DNA of 64,000 bases from Aequoribacter fuscus (GTDB lineage Bacteria; Pseudomonadota; Gammaproteobacteria; Pseudomonadales; Halieaceae): contig NZ_CP036423.1 in NCBI RefSeq assembly GCF_009910365.1, positions 930,001 to 994,000 of the forward strand, read 5' to 3'. The notes under the pieces are model-generated. The model did no database searches, was not told the DNA's origin, and worked only from the letters and a program-made list of their open reading frames with translations. Shown here piece by piece: positions 7,690 to 15,821 of this stretch. Numbering within the stretch: position 1 is the first letter of the stretch; every line of letters starts with the position of its first letter. A program made the translations under genes and the position numbers.

Positions 7690-8541
7690 CTATAGCTGGC
7701 TAACTAATGCTATGCGCAATTCAGGGTCTTGGCTTCTTGAAGTCTCTTTTGGAAATGTGCCATCGGCTAGGAGCATTTTTTCCATAATGAAATACGTGGT
7801 GACTTTGTGCGAAATCAAGACCTTAAATGTGTGTACAAAGATGTCACCGGCGCTCTCATCGTGCTTCATATACTCGAAAATATATTTTGGGCTGAGATTG
7901 TCCCGCAAGCGGTTCGAGGCATTCAGGGTTACGTAAAGCAATCGGCCCGTGAGTTCGAGAATCGCCAGCCATTTTCGTTTCATTTCTATGGCTAAGAAGG
8001 TCGCGTTTTGCTTAGTTTTGGGGGACGCATAGCGCGCGAATACCGCGACTTCTTGGTTAATGGCACGTTCAATTTCATGTCGTTGATCGGTTAAAGCCGT
8101 AATGTCCTGGCGGACGTTGTCGATGTTGCCGAACTCAGTCGATGTCGCGGATTCGCTGTCCAGTATTATGCGGTCGAACAGGCGCATAGCCGACTCATAG
8201 TATCGTACTGGATCCTTATCGCTCATGTGTTGCGCCCTAAACGCGATGCACTCTAGCTCGTTTCGCAATAACTCGTCGGTTGGCAAGTCTGGGTCTTTTA
8301 TGTTGTCGAGCTGCGCAAGTTCCAGCTCTATTAAGCGTCGTTGGAGTGGGGGAAGCTTCGTGTAGTCATCTCGCACCTTGTCTACTTTGCGCATGCTTTC
8401 TAGTAAAGGTTTTGTATGGTCAGCTTCGTCTTCATAGATGTTGAATTTCAGTGCCAAGCTCAGCCAGTAGTGCAAATTAACTTGCGCGTTCATCACTGAA
8501 TACTCAGGGAAAGTCTCGTTGTACATGTTGCGGTTCCACAT
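7690..8541 (-). CDS. hypothetical helical protein
   Basis: A 283-residue soluble, predominantly alpha-helical protein that I do not recognise. It precedes the nuclease gene by 13 bases and shares its direction. A GGAG lies 9 bases before ATG 8541; an alternative in-frame ATG lies at 8526. No signal peptide, membrane helix, nuclease or ATPase motif was seen. Confidence 0.7.
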   Translation of the reverse strand: MWNRNMYNETFPEYSVMNAQVNLHYWLSLALKFNIYEDEADHTKPLLESMRKVDKVRDDYTKLPPLQRRLIELELAQLDNIKDPDLPTDELLRNELECIAFRAQHMSDKDPVRYYESAMRLFDRIILDSESATSTEFGNIDNVRQDITALTDQRHEIERAINQEVAVFARYASPKTKQNATFLAIEMKRKWLAILELTGRLLYVTLNASNRLRDNLSPKYIFEYMKHDESAGDIFVHTFKVLISHKVTTYFIMEKMLLADGTFPKETSRSQDPELRIALVSQL

Positions 8542-8764
8542 CGTTTTTGCTCCACGTTTGTTAGCGCCTTTTTTATCGTTGCGTGATTTTGGGTATAGTT
8601 GTCAACAAGAAATTTTGTTTTTCTGTTTCGGATTGGTTTATCGAGGACGCGGAGGCGAAGCCGTTAATGTAAGTGCTTATAGCCCGGGAGATACCAACAT
8701 TTATTCTGTTTGTTATGCGGGCGGCCCATTGCTTGCCAAGCCGATTTGAATGCAGGTGTGCGAG

Positions 8765-9277
8765 CTAAATAAGATCGAAAACTCTATTTTTGGCTGCCCG
8801 TGTAAAGAGGTAGCGCTCATCGACAATTAACCCGACTCGCCCAATGTCCAAACGGTCGGCATCCCAACACGTTGCAATTGTGTCGTTGAAGCTGGCTCTG
8901 CAGCCAGGCAGCGCATGGGTATGGCCAGCGCAGGCTCGTATCAACAAGTAAAATTGATAATCATCTAGCTGAATCAAGTGTCTGTGCTTTTTTGCGTAAC
9001 TAGCGGCACGGGGGCCGTGCAGTGGGTCTTCATATTCATCATGGCGACAGCAATCATGTAGCAGGGCAAAGTAGGGGATGATATCGACATCAGCGCCAGT
9101 TTCTGGAGCCAGACTTAATCCGTTGACCATTACACGAGACCAATGCTTTAAACCATGCCAGGGTGATTGCCACATGTCCGTATCGCGTTTTATTTGTGCT
9201 AGGAGTTTCTCATCAAACACCTTTTTTGATCGCCTAGACAATGTTGCTAGAGTGTGGATATAAAAAAACGCTGTCAT
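8765..9277 (-). CDS. HD-domain phosphohydrolase
   Basis: A 170-residue metal-dependent HD-domain protein. The metal ligands are visible: His41 in SPWHGLKHW, HD at 74-75 in FALLHDCCRHDE, His119 in AGHTH and Asp139/Asp141 in CWDADRLDIGR. This pattern resembles small HD hydrolases acting on nucleotides or cyclic nucleotides. The ATG at 9277 overlaps the upstream gene by 44 bases; a shorter start is possible because no strong ribosome site is visible there. Substrate unknown. Confidence 0.82.
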   Translation of the reverse strand: MTAFFYIHTLATLSRRSKKVFDEKLLAQIKRDTDMWQSPWHGLKHWSRVMVNGLSLAPETGADVDIIPYFALLHDCCRHDEYEDPLHGPRAASYAKKHRHLIQLDDYQFYLLIRACAGHTHALPGCRASFNDTIATCWDADRLDIGRVGLIVDERYLFTRAAKNRVFDLI

Positions 9278-10406
9278 TCAAATTTAGCATATCCAGTTGC
9301 CGTATAAGACGCTGTTGATCTTTGTCATCGTGTTTTTTATGAATGATCACGTAGTTTAAGCCGCCCGTGTTTTTGAGGTAGATCCGGCCCATATTGGGTT
9401 TATTCGGATCGCCTGTGTTGATGTGTTGTCGTAGTTCCTTCCAGTTAGAGGTCCCGCGGAGAGTAGTTAACGCGGCGTCGTTATTGTTAATCGTATGTAA
9501 GGCGGCGATTAGGCCCTCTACTTTTGGGAATTCTTCAGTTATGAGTCGTACAGAGTCTTTGAACACCGCAATGTTGTCATATTGGGTAAGTACGGTGGTT
9601 AGAAGCGTGTCTAGCCTTTGATCTGATCTCGCACGTTCTCTTACTTTGCTCAGAGTTTCATTCAAGTTCTCGTAACGCTCTTGAAGTCGTGATAGCTCAT
9701 TCTGAATTTCCTCTTTGCCTTGAGACGCCTCGCGCAGTGCACTGATTTCCTCCTCGTAGTCTTCGAACACGGTGTAGAGACCTTCGTTTTCTTTTGTGAG
9801 CTCGCGCACTCTATCGATCCAGATTAATACCTCCGATTGATCATGCACTTCTTCATGAAGGTTTAGCTCAGACGCCGGCAGTTGGGGTGTTGCTGAACAT
9901 GTGAAATATTTGGCCGCTATAGCACGAACTTGATCGGGCTCATGATCACTGCTAACACGGATAAAAAAGTCGTAGTGGATACCGTTATCTGCTGGTCTCG
10001 AGCTCTGGTCTACCCTCAGTACAGACAAACCGTTGTCCGCTAGATGTCCAGACAAGTGTTCAGCAAAGCTAAAATCGCCATTGAATACGACATAGTTACC
10101 AAAGCGGTTTACCTCTATGTGCCACTTGGTCTCTGAGGGGCAGTAGTCTCTGAAGGATAGAGGCTCATTCGAAGGCCAAAAGATCTTGTGTTCTTTTTTA
10201 TTGAATTTGTCTCCACCAAGTTTGATGCCGACTTCTTCGGTTGGTGAATCTCCGACCGGAAATAGAGGATACAAATCCCCGCTGTGAACTACGCCGGCAT
10301 ATTTGCTATCTATTCGTCTGACCGGTTTGTCATATGCCCACTTCAAAAACGCGCTTTCTTCTGAAAATACGGCAACTCTCTCTAAGTTTTTAATGGTCCT
10401 TGGCAT
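9234..10406 (-). CDS. hypothetical coiled-coil protein
   Basis: A 390-residue protein that I do not recognise. The first ~190 residues look like a mixed alpha/beta domain (repeated FNGDFSFAEHLSGHL-like segments); residues ~200-265 form a strong coiled coil (LTKENEGL, EEEISALREA, ELSRLQERYENLNETLSKVRE); the C-terminal part is globular. No membrane segment. It is the first gene of the minus-strand cluster and overlaps the HD gene by 44 bases, suggesting a linked role. ATG 10406 has AAGGGG upstream. Confidence 0.72.
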   Translation of the reverse strand: MPRTIKNLERVAVFSEESAFLKWAYDKPVRRIDSKYAGVVHSGDLYPLFPVGDSPTEEVGIKLGGDKFNKKEHKIFWPSNEPLSFRDYCPSETKWHIEVNRFGNYVVFNGDFSFAEHLSGHLADNGLSVLRVDQSSRPADNGIHYDFFIRVSSDHEPDQVRAIAAKYFTCSATPQLPASELNLHEEVHDQSEVLIWIDRVRELTKENEGLYTVFEDYEEEISALREASQGKEEIQNELSRLQERYENLNETLSKVRERARSDQRLDTLLTTVLTQYDNIAVFKDSVRLITEEFPKVEGLIAALHTINNNDAALTTLRGTSNWKELRQHINTGDPNKPNMGRIYLKNTGGLNYVIIHKKHDDKDQQRLIRQLDMLNLNDSVFLYPHSSNIV

Positions 10407-10628
10407 GCGGCGTGCCCCTTCTCGAAAAATGTTCCGATAATACCTTGTTTGAATTTTTTCCTACGTCGCCGGAGAGGTTAACCTACCAGAATCGAAATTA
10501 CATCAACGTCCAGACGTGCATCTGAAAGGGTAGCCATCTGCTACCTGTATAAACATACATCGCATACAATCACCAAAAAGTGTTTTATAAAGGAAGCATA
10601 AAGATCCCAAACACAAAGGTGTACCCCA

Positions 10629-10949
10629 GTGGTAAATATTCTAGTCAGAGGCCAGTGCTCAGTGACGGGATATGCTGATAAACGCTTTTTGATTGCGTCG
10701 CATATCAAGCCCTGGCAAGCGGCAGAAGATGGCGAGCGGCTTAATGATTTTAATGGGTCACCGCTTATTTCAAATTTAGATAAAGCCTTTGATTTGGGCT
10801 ACATCAGTTTTGCCAGTAGCGGCGAAATTCTAATTTGTAGCGAGTTAGAGCAGCCAGAGAAGTTGGGTGTTAGCGAGAGCTCTAGAATCACAATTCGCGC
10901 CCAGCACCAGGGTTTTATGGAGTATCACCGGTCAGAGTGTTTTATTTGA
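10629..10949 (+). pseudogene. C-terminal fragment of an HNH_2 endonuclease
   Basis: About 106 codons read like the C-terminal half of restriction-like HNH proteins: QCSVTGYADKRFLIASHIKPW, then GSPLISNLDKAFDLGYISF and the closing HHGFMEYHR-like segment. Intact relatives have roughly 150-250 further residues ahead of the CxVTG motif; here the frame is closed by TAA at 10599 and only GTG 10629 is available. So the gene is truncated. It sits directly in front of BREX and is probably a decayed restriction gene from an earlier defence locus. Residual expression of the HNH core cannot be ruled out. Confidence 0.65.
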
Positions 10950-11053
10950 TTTGTGCGCTTGTGATTGGTGGTTGGGTCGTTTTTAATTGCGAAGAACAAT
11001 GAAATAACCTGCTATAAGGCAAGTTATCGTCTTACTAGCGTTTGGAATGACCA

Positions 11054-11635
11054 GTGACAAAAAATTACAAGATCGGCTTCACCCGTCCAGCTCTGTTAAG
11101 AGAAATAGTAATCCTGGCTCAGCTATATACCGATCATCAGGATTGGCAGCGAGTGCGTGAAGAGGTCATCAAAGAAAATTTGTTGCAGACACGCACAGCG
11201 CGCTCTTCAGAGGTTCTATATGGCGAGATGCAAAAAAGACTAAGTCTGCTGAATAGCGAGCAAATAGAGCTTATTGCTGATGACTATGAAGGCGACGTCC
11301 GGCAGCTGGTCTGGATGTCGATATGCAAACAGTATCCGTTTGTTGGCGATTTCGTGCTCGAAATCGTTGCGCCTGCAATAGCGTCGGGGCGACAGAGCAT
11401 CGATTACGATGATTATGGGTACTTCTTCAATGCGAAGGCGGAGTGGCACCAAGAATTGGAAAAGGTGTCCGAAAAAACCCGCTCTAACGCGCGGGGCGCC
11501 GTTTTTCAGATGATGCGCCAGTGTGGTCTGCTCACTGAATCTAATGATTTGGTTCCTCAGATGATCTCTGCGGCCCTGCAAAACTGCTCATCAGAATCCG
11601 ATCTAGCCTTAATACCAGGAGCGATTCGTTTATGA
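11054..11635 (+). CDS. brxA: BREX protein BrxA (DUF1819)
   Basis: First gene of a type I BREX phage-defence locus. The 193-residue length and the DUF1819-type sequence (FTRPALLREIVILAQLY, DDYEGDVRQLVWMS, AEWHQELEKVSEKTRSNARGAVFQMM) fit BrxA, a small helical DNA-binding protein. Start is GTG at 11054; an ATG at 11047 is in another frame. The stop overlaps brxB start (ATGA at 11632). No WYL/BrxR regulator gene precedes it; upstream lies only the HNH fragment. Confidence 0.93.
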   Translation: MTKNYKIGFTRPALLREIVILAQLYTDHQDWQRVREEVIKENLLQTRTARSSEVLYGEMQKRLSLLNSEQIELIADDYEGDVRQLVWMSICKQYPFVGDFVLEIVAPAIASGRQSIDYDDYGYFFNAKAEWHQELEKVSEKTRSNARGAVFQMMRQCGLLTESNDLVPQMISAALQNCSSESDLALIPGAIRL

Positions 11636-12270
11636 ATCAGGTGTCCAATTCTCCGACCCGTTTAAATACCGTCTCAGCAAAGAATTTAGCGGATAGCCAG
11701 GCACACCTGCTAACTGTGGTCTCTAGTCAACGTTTCTTAAGGAACGAAGGCCTGAATAACGAAGTTCCGTTTCATATTTGCCCGTTTGAGCCTGAAATCA
11801 GCGAGGACATGAACCACGCAATCAAACAACTCAGAAATGAGCTCGACGATAAAGGCATCGGTGTTCTTGAGGTCAACCTGTATGATCTTGTGGTTGAAAT
11901 TCTCAAAGAGGAGGGCGACTGGGAATGGCTGATAGAGAATGAGCTCACGCTATCTAGAGAGGAATTAAAAGAGGAGCTGCAGGGCATTCTGGATACCGAG
12001 AACGTGTTGATTCCCGCCATTGTGAAGAAGATGAAGGGTTCCGCTTTCGATGTCATGTTCATTACTGGGGTCGGTGAAGTATTCCCCTATATCCGATCTC
12101 ACAACATCCTGAACAATTTACAGCGCGTTGCTAAAGAGCAGCCAACACTAATGTTCTTTCCGGGTAAGTATCAACATTCGCTGGCGAGCGGCGCGTCTTT
12201 GCGCCTGTTCAATAAGCTACAGGATGATAAATATTATCGTGCGTTCAATATTCTCGATCGAGCGAACTGA
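11632..12270 (+). CDS. brxB: BREX protein BrxB (DUF1788)
   Basis: A 212-residue DUF1788 protein, BrxB. Typical features: EVPFHICPFEPEI early, GIGVLEVNLYDLVVEIL in the middle and MFFPGKY near the end. BrxB is needed for type I BREX and is thought to bridge BrxC and the PglX/PglZ complex. Coupled to brxA by overlap, 14 bases before brxC with AAGGAG ahead of that start. Confidence 0.93.
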   Translation: MNQVSNSPTRLNTVSAKNLADSQAHLLTVVSSQRFLRNEGLNNEVPFHICPFEPEISEDMNHAIKQLRNELDDKGIGVLEVNLYDLVVEILKEEGDWEWLIENELTLSREELKEELQGILDTENVLIPAIVKKMKGSAFDVMFITGVGEVFPYIRSHNILNNLQRVAKEQPTLMFFPGKYQHSLASGASLRLFNKLQDDKYYRAFNILDRAN

Positions 12271-12284
12271 TTTAAGGAGTTTTT

Positions 12285-15200
12285 ATGCTACTGGAACAGC
12301 TATTTAACAAACCCGTTGACCGCGCGATCGAAGGGGTTATCAAGGCCGATGACGATGTTAGCTTGTACGTTGAGCTGGATGAGTACGTCATCACCAATGA
12401 AGTATCTAAACGCCTCGATGATTTTTTAGATGCTTACCTGAACTACGCTGGTGCTAACGGTGTTTGGGTCTCAGGGTTCTTCGGTTCTGGTAAATCGCAC
12501 TTGCTGAAAATGCTGGCGCTTCTGCTCCAGAACAAGCCGATCGAAGACACCTACTATCCGCTCGATCTCTTCCTGCAGAAGCCGCCGTTTAACGAGGGCG
12601 GCATGCAAGCTGAGGATCTTAAACGCGCTGTCGCCATTCCTTCTGAGAGCATTCTGTTCAACATCGACCAGAAAGCCGATGTCATATCCAAAGATGAGCT
12701 TGATGCGCTGATCGCGGTGTTCGTCAAGGTGTTCGATGAGCACTGTGGTTACTATGGCAAGCATCCCTACATCGCTCAGTTTGAGCGCGAACTGGACGTA
12801 GATGGTCAGTTTGATGCATTTAAAACAGCATTTGAAAAACTTGCAGAGCTAGATTGGGAATCAGGTCGACGTCGGGCAAAACGCATGGCGCAACACATTG
12901 ATACCGCCTACACCGAGGTAACTGGCACATCCGTCGTGGATATTCTGGATAAGTACCGGGATGACTACCGTTTGTCCATCGAGGATTTTGCCGAGCAGGT
13001 CAATGCCTATATCGAGTCGAAAGGCGATACCTTCCGTCTGAACTTCTTCGTCGATGAAGTCGGTCAGTACATCGCCGATAACGTGAAGTTGATGACCAAC
13101 TTGCAGACGGTCGCAGAATCCCTTGCAACAAAATGTAAGGGGCGCTCATGGGTTGTCGTCACCGCGCAGCAGGATATATCATCTGTGTTGGGCGAGGGTG
13201 CTCACCAGTCCAACGACTTCACCAAAATTCAGGCACGCTTCAACAATAAGATGCCACTGAATAGCCAAGATGTGGCCGAAGTCATTCAGCGACGTCTACT
13301 CGCGAAGAAAGATGAGCATATTAATGCGCTGTCTGATCTCTATCACGCCAATGAAAACAACTTTAAAACGCTGTTTGATTTTGCGGACGGATCGACCACC
13401 TACCAGAACTTCAAAGATCGAGAACACTTCATCCAGAGCTACCCCTTCGTTCCGTACCAGTATTTGTTGTTCCAGGCTGCTATCCAAGGGCTGTCTCGCC
13501 ACAGTGCCTTCCAAGGTAAGCACAGCTCAGTCGGTGAACGCTCGATGCTGGGTGTTTTCCAGCAGGTCGCCATCGGGATCAAAGGCCATACGCTCGGTGA
13601 TATTGCAACCTTTGATCTTATGTTCGAGGGTATTCGCACCGCGCTGAAAGGTTCGATTCAAACATCCATTCATAGTGCAGAGAAAACACTCACTAATGAA
13701 TTCGCTCTGCGGGTGCTAAAGGCACTCTTCCTCGTTAAATACGTCAAAGCGTTTAAACCGACCGTGCGCAACATCTGTGTGTTGATGCAAAACAACTTCA
13801 ACACGTCGATCACTGCACTGAAAGCCGATGTTGAAGAGGCGCTGGCCCTGCTCGAAAACCAGACCCTTATTCAGCGTAATGGTGATCTCTATGAGTTTTT
13901 GACGGATGAAGAGCAAGACGTTGAGGCTGAGATCAAGAACACCGAAATTGATACTCAGACCGTGGCGGGCGAACTGGAGAAGCTGATCTTTGATGGCGTC
14001 ATCAAGAATCGTAAGATCCGTTGGGATGAGAGCGGGCAGGACTATGCGTACACCCGCAAACTGGATGATGTTCAAAGCGGGCGAGAGCATGAGCTGGCGA
14101 TTAACGTCATCACTTCATTCCATGATTACCGTGATGCGTTCGATAAGCACAAGACTGATACCGTTTATAACGATGAGCTTCGTGTCGTACTGCCTGACAG
14201 TGATCGTTTGATTCGCGACCTGATGCTTCTGAAGAAGACTGAGAAGTACATCTCTCACGAGACACGCACCACACAGCAGGATTCAGTTAAACGGATCCTT
14301 GCTGAAAAAGCGGCCCAAAACGGCGAACGGGCGACACAGTTAAAAGCCCTGATCTCATCGTTGATGGGTAAAGCGGTCTACTTCGTTGGCGGCAAAGAGA
14401 TTGAACTGGCCGGTGAAGACGGTCAAACAAAGGTCCAGCGCGCATTTGTCGAGCTGGCAAAGCAGACCTACCCGAACCTCAAAATGCTGCGTGGTAAGCA
14501 GTATCAAGAGAGTGAAATCTCCGGCATTTTGACGCAGGGCGAGCAGGGTTTGTTTGGTGATGAAACAAGCCTGCCAGAAGCGCAGCAAGAGATGTTCTCG
14601 CATATCCAGAGCAATCACCGTGGCGGTATCCGCACGACCGTTAAACTTCTACTGGAGAAGTTTGAGCGCAAGCCCTATGGATGGTCATACGCAGCGGTGC
14701 TTTGCACGCTGGCGCATCTGTGCGCCCGTGGCAAAATCGAAGTACGCGAATCGACCAACCTGCTAGACGACAGTGAACTGGCACGGGCGCTCACCAACAC
14801 GAATGTGCAGGGTAATCTGATTCTCGACCCACAGATCGAGTTCACGCAGGCACAGATAAAACGCCTCAAGACGTTCTTCAATGATTACTTCGACAAAGTG
14901 GCTCACGCAACCGAAGCTAAAGCCTTGGCTAAAGAGACTCAGGACGCTTTTGCTAACCAGAAGACAGAGCTTGAGCGCCTCCACCTTCAGGCCGACCGAT
15001 ACCCGTTCCTTCGCGCGTTAACGGTGGTGATCGACGATCTATCCGAATTGTCGACTAAACCCTATCAGTGGTTCGTGACAGAACTGACTCGAGATGAAGA
15101 CAAATGGCTAGACGACTACAAAGATGGTCTGGTTGATCCGATCGTCTCGTTCATGAAGGGTTCTAACAAAGCCCAGCTGGATGAAGCCTCCCGGCTTTTA

Positions 15201-15821
15201 AGCGATCACAAGGCCAATCTCAGCTACGTACAGGCCGATGAGCTTGATGCCATCAAATCTGCCGTGGTTGATCCCAATATTTACAAGGGTAAAGCGATTC
15301 AAACGCTGATTAGCAACATACAGTCGCTCAAATCCAAGTTGGATTCTGTGATCGCTGATGAGAAGGCCGCAGCGGATGCCAGAATCGATGCGCTCGAAGC
15401 CAAACTCACCCAGTACGACGGCTACCTCTCGCTGAGTGATGAGAACAAAGCGACGGTTCAGGCTCGGATCGATGCAGCAAAACAGGCGATTTCGGAACAA
15501 AACCTTATTGCGATGATCCGCGATGCCGTGAATAACTTTGAAAACCATCAGTACAGTGCGTTGCTGCAGCAGATCGAAGACTGGAATACGCCGGTTGTCC
15601 CCGAACCGCCAGTCAAGCCGGGCAATGGCGATACGCCTATTGATCCTCCTACACCACCCGTATCACCTGCTCCTAAGGTGGAAATCGTTGGCGCGCGTGA
15701 TTTGTCGGTGGCTTACGCCAAACCCTTGTTGGAATCCGAGGCGGATATTGATGCCTATCTGGAAAGCTACAAGCAAGCTCTGGTCAACACCGTCAAACAA
15801 GGTAAAAAGGTGCGCCTTTAG
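12285..15821 (+). CDS. brxC: BREX P-loop ATPase BrxC
   Basis: An 1178-residue ATPase, close to the usual ~1200 for BrxC (PglY/BrxC family). Walker A GFFGSGKS is at residues 64-71, with LNFFVDEVGQYI as the Walker B-like segment near residue 260 and VVVTAQQDI (sensor) behind it. The C-terminal ~200 residues are helical and coiled, with a proline-rich linker (VVPEPPVKPGNG, PPTPPVSPAP) before the last ~45 residues. The stop shares its last base with the GTG start of pglX. Confidence 0.95.
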   Translation: MLLEQLFNKPVDRAIEGVIKADDDVSLYVELDEYVITNEVSKRLDDFLDAYLNYAGANGVWVSGFFGSGKSHLLKMLALLLQNKPIEDTYYPLDLFLQKPPFNEGGMQAEDLKRAVAIPSESILFNIDQKADVISKDELDALIAVFVKVFDEHCGYYGKHPYIAQFERELDVDGQFDAFKTAFEKLAELDWESGRRRAKRMAQHIDTAYTEVTGTSVVDILDKYRDDYRLSIEDFAEQVNAYIESKGDTFRLNFFVDEVGQYIADNVKLMTNLQTVAESLATKCKGRSWVVVTAQQDISSVLGEGAHQSNDFTKIQARFNNKMPLNSQDVAEVIQRRLLAKKDEHINALSDLYHANENNFKTLFDFADGSTTYQNFKDREHFIQSYPFVPYQYLLFQAAIQGLSRHSAFQGKHSSVGERSMLGVFQQVAIGIKGHTLGDIATFDLMFEGIRTALKGSIQTSIHSAEKTLTNEFALRVLKALFLVKYVKAFKPTVRNICVLMQNNFNTSITALKADVEEALALLENQTLIQRNGDLYEFLTDEEQDVEAEIKNTEIDTQTVAGELEKLIFDGVIKNRKIRWDESGQDYAYTRKLDDVQSGREHELAINVITSFHDYRDAFDKHKTDTVYNDELRVVLPDSDRLIRDLMLLKKTEKYISHETRTTQQDSVKRILAEKAAQNGERATQLKALISSLMGKAVYFVGGKEIELAGEDGQTKVQRAFVELAKQTYPNLKMLRGKQYQESEISGILTQGEQGLFGDETSLPEAQQEMFSHIQSNHRGGIRTTVKLLLEKFERKPYGWSYAAVLCTLAHLCARGKIEVRESTNLLDDSELARALTNTNVQGNLILDPQIEFTQAQIKRLKTFFNDYFDKVAHATEAKALAKETQDAFANQKTELERLHLQADRYPFLRALTVVIDDLSELSTKPYQWFVTELTRDEDKWLDDYKDGLVDPIVSFMKGSNKAQLDEASRLLSDHKANLSYVQADELDAIKSAVVDPNIYKGKAIQTLISNIQSLKSKLDSVIADEKAAADARIDALEAKLTQYDGYLSLSDENKATVQARIDAAKQAISEQNLIAMIRDAVNNFENHQYSALLQQIEDWNTPVVPEPPVKPGNGDTPIDPPTPPVSPAPKVEIVGARDLSVAYAKPLLESEADIDAYLESYKQALVNTVKQGKKVRL

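Noticed and set aside
8519-8749. 76-codon plus-strand frame
   Set aside because: Overlaps the start of a better minus-strand gene, no ribosome site, odd composition.
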